Source: a virus
Reading direction: 5' to 3' (one strand)
DNA length: 44,596 nucleotides
IMG/VR virus record: IMGVR_UViG_3300034198_030863
Coordinates: 1 to 44,596 of that record
The notes beneath the pieces were generated by a model. That model ran no database searches, had not been told where the DNA came from, and was given only the letters and a program-made list of their open reading frames with translations. A program made the translations under genes and the position numbers. Positions 40,087 through 44,596 of this stretch are shown piece by piece (position 1 is the stretch's first letter; each line of letters opens with the position of its first letter).

Positions 40087-42063
40087 ATGAATAAGTTAGA
40101 AATAATTGACAAAATCTTACAAGATGAAGGAAACCGATTAAGAGAATCATATTTCATCAAAAATAGTCCCCATATTCTGGATGAAATATTGCAATATTGC
40201 ACTAATATTACTCACATACCTTTCAAACAGAAAATTTGGCACTGGGTGAATGATAATCCAAATGAATACCTTTGTAAATGTGGTAACACAACAACTTTCA
40301 ATAGAAACTGGAAAGATGGTTATAGAAAATATTGTTCGGCTAAATGCTCAGCAACTGACACTTCTACAAAAGAAAAACGTAAAAACACAAATGTTCAAAA
40401 ATATGGGGTTGATAATGTTGCTAAAGCAGATAGCATTAAAAATAAACAAATGGAAACTAATTTAGATAGATATGGTACTAAATCATCTGCTCAAAACGAA
40501 GAAGTTAAAAAGAAATATAAAAATACTATTAAGAAGAAATATGGAACTGAATATTATTTTCAATCAGATGATTTTAAATTGAAATCAATGGATTCCAATT
40601 TAGAAAAGTATGGAACTCATTTTACCAAAACAGAAGAATATAAAGAAAAAACTAAGAAAACTAATTTAGAAAAATTTAATAATGAGTGGTACACACAAAC
40701 AGAAGAGTATAAAGAGAGATATAAAAAAACTTCTTTAGAAAAATGGGGTGTTGAAAGCTTTCTACAATCAGAAGAACTTAGAAACATTTTAAAAAATAAT
40801 AAGCCCGAAATAATAGAGAAAATTAAAAAAACATCACTACATAAATGGGGTGTTGAATGGTATAACAAAACCGATGATTTTAGGAATAAAATAAAGGAAA
40901 AGTGGGAAAGTGGTGTCTATTCGAATATAAAATCAAAATCGATAATTACAAATAATCTTTTATATGGATTTGATTGGTTTACTCAAACAGAAGAATGGAG
41001 GAATTATTTAAAGTCTGATGAATTTAGGAATAAAATAAAATACTCACTTATTGAAAAATCTAGCGAACATTATAAAAATATAGGATATGTTCTATTGGAT
41101 ATTGAAAATGACTTTGTTACATTAAAGGGTAACTGTGGACACACATTCAAAATAAAAATCTACAATGCGAGTAGAAGGAACATCAATGGATTAATTGTAT
41201 GTACAGAATGTAATCCAATTAATATAAGCCAATCTGGTTCTGAAATAAACCTCGTGAGTTGGCTAAATCAACATATAGAATTAGAAACAAAAAACAGAAG
41301 TCAAATTTCACCACTTGAGCTAGATATATACATTTCTTCTAAAAGTGTTGCAATTGAATATAATGGACTATATTGGCATTCAGAACTTTACAAAAACAAG
41401 AAATATCATTTAGAAAAACTTCTAAGATGTAATGAAGTCGGTATAGACTTAATTCAAGTTTGGGAAGATGATTGGTTAGAAAGACAAGAAATAGTTAAGT
41501 CTATAATCCTCTCTAGACTTGGATTGATTCAAAATAAAATTGGTGCGAGAAAGTGCCATATCGAATTTATCCAGGATAGAAATTTAGTGAATAATTTTTT
41601 TGATAACAATCATATACAAGGAAAGACTAATTATAAGTTTGCTGTTGGGTTGTTTTATAATGAAGAATTAGTTTCTTGTATGTTATTCAATAAACCAAAA
41701 AAGGATTTTGAATTAGTAAGATTCGCTAATAAAATAAATTTAACTGTGAGTGGGGCAGCATCAAGACTATTTAAATATTTCAACGATAATCAAGATGTTT
41801 CTGAGATAGTTTCATTTGCCGATAGGGCAACTTTTAATGGTAATTTATATAGGGAATTAGGTTTTGAATTTGTCCATAGGACGGAACCAAATTTTTGGTG
41901 GATAGTAGACGGCAGAAGAAAACATAGATTTACTTATAATAAACAGAAATTAATAAAGGCTGGTGGTGATCCGAATAAAACTGAAGTCCAAATAATGAAT
42001 GAAATGGGATATCAAAGAATATTTGGATGTGGACAAGATAAATATGTTTATAAAAAACACTAA
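40087..42063 (+). CDS. Free-standing homing endonuclease, longest copy, with about eight YGV repeats
   Basis: 658 residues. N-terminal ~95 residues: CKCG...CSAKC zinc-binding region preceded by a helical DEILQYCTNITHIPFKQKIW stretch, like the copy at 3255. About eight repeats follow (VQKYGVDNVAKADSIKNK, LEKWGVESFLQSEELRNI, and so on, residues ~100-320). A CGH...C-x-x-C region comes next. The core at ~410-463 has ELDIYISSKSVAIEYNGLYW, a His and QVWEDDW. The GNAT-like tail has NHIQGKTNYKFAVGLFYNEE and LYRELGFEFV. It is inserted between the capsid gene and the beta protein on the coding strand, with its own TATAAATA box. Confidence 0.75.
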   Translation: MNKLEIIDKILQDEGNRLRESYFIKNSPHILDEILQYCTNITHIPFKQKIWHWVNDNPNEYLCKCGNTTTFNRNWKDGYRKYCSAKCSATDTSTKEKRKNTNVQKYGVDNVAKADSIKNKQMETNLDRYGTKSSAQNEEVKKKYKNTIKKKYGTEYYFQSDDFKLKSMDSNLEKYGTHFTKTEEYKEKTKKTNLEKFNNEWYTQTEEYKERYKKTSLEKWGVESFLQSEELRNILKNNKPEIIEKIKKTSLHKWGVEWYNKTDDFRNKIKEKWESGVYSNIKSKSIITNNLLYGFDWFTQTEEWRNYLKSDEFRNKIKYSLIEKSSEHYKNIGYVLLDIENDFVTLKGNCGHTFKIKIYNASRRNINGLIVCTECNPINISQSGSEINLVSWLNQHIELETKNRSQISPLELDIYISSKSVAIEYNGLYWHSELYKNKKYHLEKLLRCNEVGIDLIQVWEDDWLERQEIVKSIILSRLGLIQNKIGARKCHIEFIQDRNLVNNFFDNNHIQGKTNYKFAVGLFYNEELVSCMLFNKPKKDFELVRFANKINLTVSGAASRLFKYFNDNQDVSEIVSFADRATFNGNLYRELGFEFVHRTEPNFWWIVDGRRKHRFTYNKQKLIKAGGDPNKTEVQIMNEMGYQRIFGCGQDKYVYKKH

Positions 42064-42148
42064 AAGTCTTCTTTTTATTAATAATTTACTTTATTGAATT
42101 TTTTTCTTTTTTTTCTTTAATATATACTATTAAAAATAATTTAAAACT

Positions 42149-42826
42149 ATGTCAAAACCCTATTTCAAAATCAATTCTGCTACTTATTCGAGTTCTCTTC
42201 TAACTATTAATTATACTTTTTGGAGAAACAGAGGTAGTGTTCTAGGTGGATCCGACTTAACAGTAACAGGTATTTCATCTACTTCTTCATTATCTTTCTA
42301 TGAACCAGATATTTACAACTTGGGAGGTAAAACAAAATCTATTCAAGTAGTAAACCTACAAGGTGGTTCAGGTACTACATATGTCGATCCAGCTGCAATT
42401 GTATGGACATTCAGTGGTACGCCATCTACAACTACCAATGCTAAGCTTACAATAGATAATACAATCTTAGGTTCTACCCAATTGTCTTCAGTAACAGCAT
42501 CTAATAGTAATTTAGCGACGTTCTTAAGCTCAATTGCTAGTTCTATCGTTGGTAATAGCTCTGGGGTTTCTGCTGTTTCAACTTCAACAACCTTAACAGT
42601 TAGTGTACCAAATACCGGTAATAAATACAATAATAAAGCCTTAACGATTAATTTGACTCAAGGTAGTGGTGGTTCAACAATTGTTGGTACATCAAATCAA
42701 GGCTTGACTAATTCTGGCACGTTCTCAGGTGGTGTTACTAATTTCAGTATTGGATTATCTACCTTTAGAGGTGGATACGATCAAGAATATACTGTTTCTT
42801 CTTCAACATTCTCACTTATCCCATAA
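42149..42826 (+). CDS. Beta-rich putative virion protein (decoration or tail component)
   Basis: 225 residues, Ser/Thr/Gly/Asn-rich, no Cys, no signal or membrane segment. A module at about 95-200 (residues around LATFLSSIASSIVG, PNTGNKYNNKALTINL and GTFSGGV) follows the same plan as a module inside the tail sheath at 5037-9263 (LADYLQAIITDIVS, PGTYDTYNGFPISL, QSFSGGV). So it is probably an Ig-like surface domain shared by two virion proteins. It lies downstream of the capsid gene, with AATATATAC about 25 nt upstream and a terminator after it. A capsid decoration protein is a reasonable guess, not proven. Confidence 0.55.
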   Translation: MSKPYFKINSATYSSSLLTINYTFWRNRGSVLGGSDLTVTGISSTSSLSFYEPDIYNLGGKTKSIQVVNLQGGSGTTYVDPAAIVWTFSGTPSTTTNAKLTIDNTILGSTQLSSVTASNSNLATFLSSIASSIVGNSSGVSAVSTSTTLTVSVPNTGNKYNNKALTINLTQGSGGSTIVGTSNQGLTNSGTFSGGVTNFSIGLSTFRGGYDQEYTVSSSTFSLIP

Positions 42827-42832
42827 GAAACT

Positions 42833-42867
42833 AAAAACCTCTTCTTAATTTGGGAAGAGGTTTTTTT
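42833..42867 (+). terminator. Hairpin terminator
   Basis: AAAAACCTCTTC, loop of 9, GAAGAGGTTTTTTT. It ends the head gene region. Confidence 0.85.
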
Positions 42868-42907
42868 AATTTAGTTAGAGAGTTCCAGTTTTATTGAAGG
42901 TGCTGAT

Positions 42908-43972
42908 TTAATTTGATAACTCACCTTTTATAGCTGGTCCAGATTTATACCCAAGTAATTTTATATCATCATATTCAATATCAAAAATAGATTTTTTACT
43001 AATTTGTATAGTTGGTAGTTTAAATGTAGGTAAATTAATTTGAAGCTTTGCTTGTTCTATGTGATTTAAATATATATGCGCATCACCAATAGTAACTATC
43101 AATTCATCGGGTATCATATTAACTTCGTCAGATAATAAGTGAAGTAATAGACCATATGAGGAAATATTAAAAGGACACCCTAAAAAAACATCGTTTGATC
43201 TGATATTGATTTTCAAACTTAATTTTCTTTTTGGAAAATTCAATTCATCTAATTTTTCCCACGTCATATCATCTCCAAATGAAATATGTTTACCTAAACT
43301 ATGGCACCATTCTTCAACTCTTTCCACTTCTGTCATTTCATAAGTATAACATTGAAAGAAGTTATGACACGGCCTCAACGCCATGCTTTTCAGATCAGCC
43401 ACATTCCAGGCAGATACAATTAAGCCTCTATCATCTGGATTTGTCCTTAGGTCGTTGATTAGGTTTGCGATTTGGTCTATTTTTTTAAACTCCATGTAAG
43501 TATCGGACTCCATTGATGTATCTTTTCTATTAGATTTCCAACTTCTCCATTGCTGCCCATACACCGGGCCGAGTTCACCCCACTTATGAGCAAATGCACC
43601 ATTTGATTGTATTAAAGCAATAAACTCTTCTTTGGTGAAAGGTATTCCATTATCTAATCCCGCTGTCTCATTTGGATTTTTACTATGTTCTTTCAAGTAC
43701 CTTTGATAAGCATCGCCATCCCAGATATGCACACTCCTATCAACTAAATATTTAATATTTGTTTCTCCTCTTAAAAACCAAATAAGTTCATGAATTACAC
43801 CTTTGAAAAAGACTTTTTTTGAAGTTAAAATTGGGAATCCTTCCTGCATATTGAATCTCATTGTATAGTCGAATACTGAAATGGTGCCTGTACCAGTTCT
43901 ATCTTTTTTAACTCCACCCTTTGTAAGAATATGTTGAATCAATTCTTTATATTGTTTATCTACTGAATTCAT
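42908..43972 (-). CDS. thyA: Thymidylate synthase
   Basis: 354 residues (E. coli ThyA has 264). It has RTGTGTISVFDYTMRFN, FPILTSKKVFFKGVIHELIW, YGQQWRSW, the active-site segment ALRPCHNFFQCY with the nucleophilic Cys, the folate/dUMP residues RSNDVFLGCPFNISSYGLLL and GDAHIYLNH. It converts dUMP and methylene-THF to dTMP. Extra length comes from insertions at ~90-135 and ~205-235, where an acidic WCHSLGKHISFGDDM segment interrupts the usual spacing. Phage copies support thymine supply for replication. It lies 12 nt after the glycosylase gene's stop, suggesting a shared transcript. Confidence 0.95.
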   Translation of the reverse strand: MNSVDKQYKELIQHILTKGGVKKDRTGTGTISVFDYTMRFNMQEGFPILTSKKVFFKGVIHELIWFLRGETNIKYLVDRSVHIWDGDAYQRYLKEHSKNPNETAGLDNGIPFTKEEFIALIQSNGAFAHKWGELGPVYGQQWRSWKSNRKDTSMESDTYMEFKKIDQIANLINDLRTNPDDRGLIVSAWNVADLKSMALRPCHNFFQCYTYEMTEVERVEEWCHSLGKHISFGDDMTWEKLDELNFPKRKLSLKINIRSNDVFLGCPFNISSYGLLLHLLSDEVNMIPDELIVTIGDAHIYLNHIEQAKLQINLPTFKLPTIQISKKSIFDIEYDDIKLLGYKSGPAIKGELSN

Positions 43973-43984
43973 ATAAAAACTTTT

Positions 43985-44596
43985 TTATATTTTATTCGCT
44001 TTCTTGGGTTTGTTTATTGAGTAAGGACATTCTTTTTCCCATTTTAGATTGAACCAGAATGTCCTACCTAGTTTATCCTTACAGGATAAACCTTTTTGAT
44101 AATAAACCCAACTATCAAATTTTTCTGAATTCGTGTCAATTGGATTGTGCCACGTCATTAGTTGACCCCCGTTGAATGAATATGCTGTCTCTGGGACACT
44201 TTTACATAAATCTAATATCTGAGGGTGGTTTTGAATTGCTACTCTCCCAGATAGAAAAGGATTGATATCAGCGTAGTATAGTATGGTACTTCTGATATAG
44301 TTACCCACGCCATTAAAGTATTCTTGATTTAAGAGAACTTCACAGATTGGTTTATCAAATAACTTTTTATCTAAATTATCTATGATATTTTGTTTAAATT
44401 TGTCAAAGTCTAAGGTTGGGTCTGCTCCTCTTTTTGTTCCTTTGAAAGGTCCACCTACAGAATATTTCGGACCCATCCATCCACCGTATAAAATTAAGGA
44501 GTGTCCAGTTTCATCATCGAATCTAAGTCGAATATATTTTGTTAAATCCCAATCTTTTGTAGTGACATATTTCCAATTACCCATCATTCCCATAAA
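43985..44596 (-). CDS. Fpg/Nei-family DNA glycosylase (5' end outside window)
   Basis: About 203 residues are visible. The frame runs through the window edge and the first segment (MMGNWKYV) aligns with the H-L-G-M-x-G-x-L stretch around residue 75 of Fpg, so the catalytic Pro2-Glu3 N-terminus lies beyond the window. Family features: KRGADPTLDFDKF, EVLLNQEYFNGVGNYIRSTI (helix-two-turns-helix), YYADINPFLSGR. The end (SWVYYQKGLSCKDKLGRTFW then CPY) replaces the zinc finger by a poorly conserved version. It removes oxidised bases from DNA in base excision repair. Without the N-terminus Fpg and Nei cannot be told apart. Confidence 0.8.
   Translation of the reverse strand, partial: FMGMMGNWKYVTTKDWDLTKYIRLRFDDETGHSLILYGGWMGPKYSVGGPFKGTKRGADPTLDFDKFKQNIIDNLDKKLFDKPICEVLLNQEYFNGVGNYIRSTILYYADINPFLSGRVAIQNHPQILDLCKSVPETAYSFNGGQLMTWHNPIDTNSEKFDSWVYYQKGLSCKDKLGRTFWFNLKWEKECPYSINKPKKANKI

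Noticed and set aside
1-44596. tRNA or rRNA genes
   Set aside because: No cloverleaf-like or conserved rRNA segments were noticed by eye. A tRNAscan-type search was not possible, so weak cases could be missed.

Overview
The window is AT-rich and densely packed with genes on both strands. It reads as part of the genome of a large T4-like contractile-tailed phage (myovirus). Recognisable T4-type genes are: tail sheath (gp18), small and large terminase (gp16, gp17), baseplate wedge gp25, clamp-loader ATPase gp44, tail-completion gp15, late sigma factor gp55, head-completion gp4, portal gp20, prohead protease/scaffold (gp21/gp22), major capsid protein gp23, a gp26-like baseplate protein and thymidylate synthase. 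A Bacteroidota (Flavobacteriia-like) host is suggested by a ClpS of the Bacteroidota type, a signal peptide ending in FSQ, A-rich leaders without strong Shine-Dalgarno sequences, and the low GC. The host assignment is inference.

Layout. 1-1901 (minus): collagen-like fibre (cut by the window edge) and a virion-type beta protein. 2058-3216 (plus): gp26-like protein and an overlapping small gene. 3255-4940 (minus): homing endonuclease. 5037-12869 (minus): a 1408-residue tail sheath, a coiled-coil protein and a 964-residue acidic protein. 13075-14757 (plus): MORN-like, unknown and HAD-like proteins. 14754-19315: divergent small terminase and a large terminase broken in three: N-half plus N-intein, a free-standing endonuclease gene, then C-intein plus C-half. 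19430-22191: ClpS, two coiled-coil envelope proteins, a Gln-Gly repeat protein and an isochorismatase-fold protein. 22184-25992: gp25, gp44, gp15 and an unknown coiled-coil protein. 26026-29306 (minus): a miniature family-B DNA polymerase palm, a HAD phosphatase, a homing endonuclease and gp55. 29431-31308: small unknowns and gp4. 31361-42826: head module (HTH peptide, portal, protease-scaffold fusion, capsid protein, a beta protein) invaded by three more endonuclease-family genes and a protease-like pseudo-enzyme. 42908-44596 (minus): thymidylate synthase and an Fpg/Nei-type DNA glycosylase cut by the window edge.

How it fits together. Head genes make, process and fill the capsid (portal, protease-scaffold, capsid protein, terminases, gp4). 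Tail genes build the contractile tail. gp44 belongs to replication, ThyA to nucleotide supply, and gp55 probably drives late promoters. A recurrent TATATATA box, often about 20-30 nt upstream of start codons (TATAAATA before one gene), is the likely gp55-type late promoter. Strong hairpin-T terminators separate transcription units.

The most notable system is the fractured terminase: a split intein interrupts the Walker A motif exactly between Lys and Thr, with a Vsr-like homing endonuclease gene in the gap. Next are a stand-alone ~212-residue PolB palm with all catalytic aspartates, a protease-scaffold fusion with thirteen 14-residue repeats, and a catalytically dead-looking protease paralogue. 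gp55 and the mini-polymerase both show an apparent one-base frameshift near their 5' ends, which could be sequencing error or programmed recoding.
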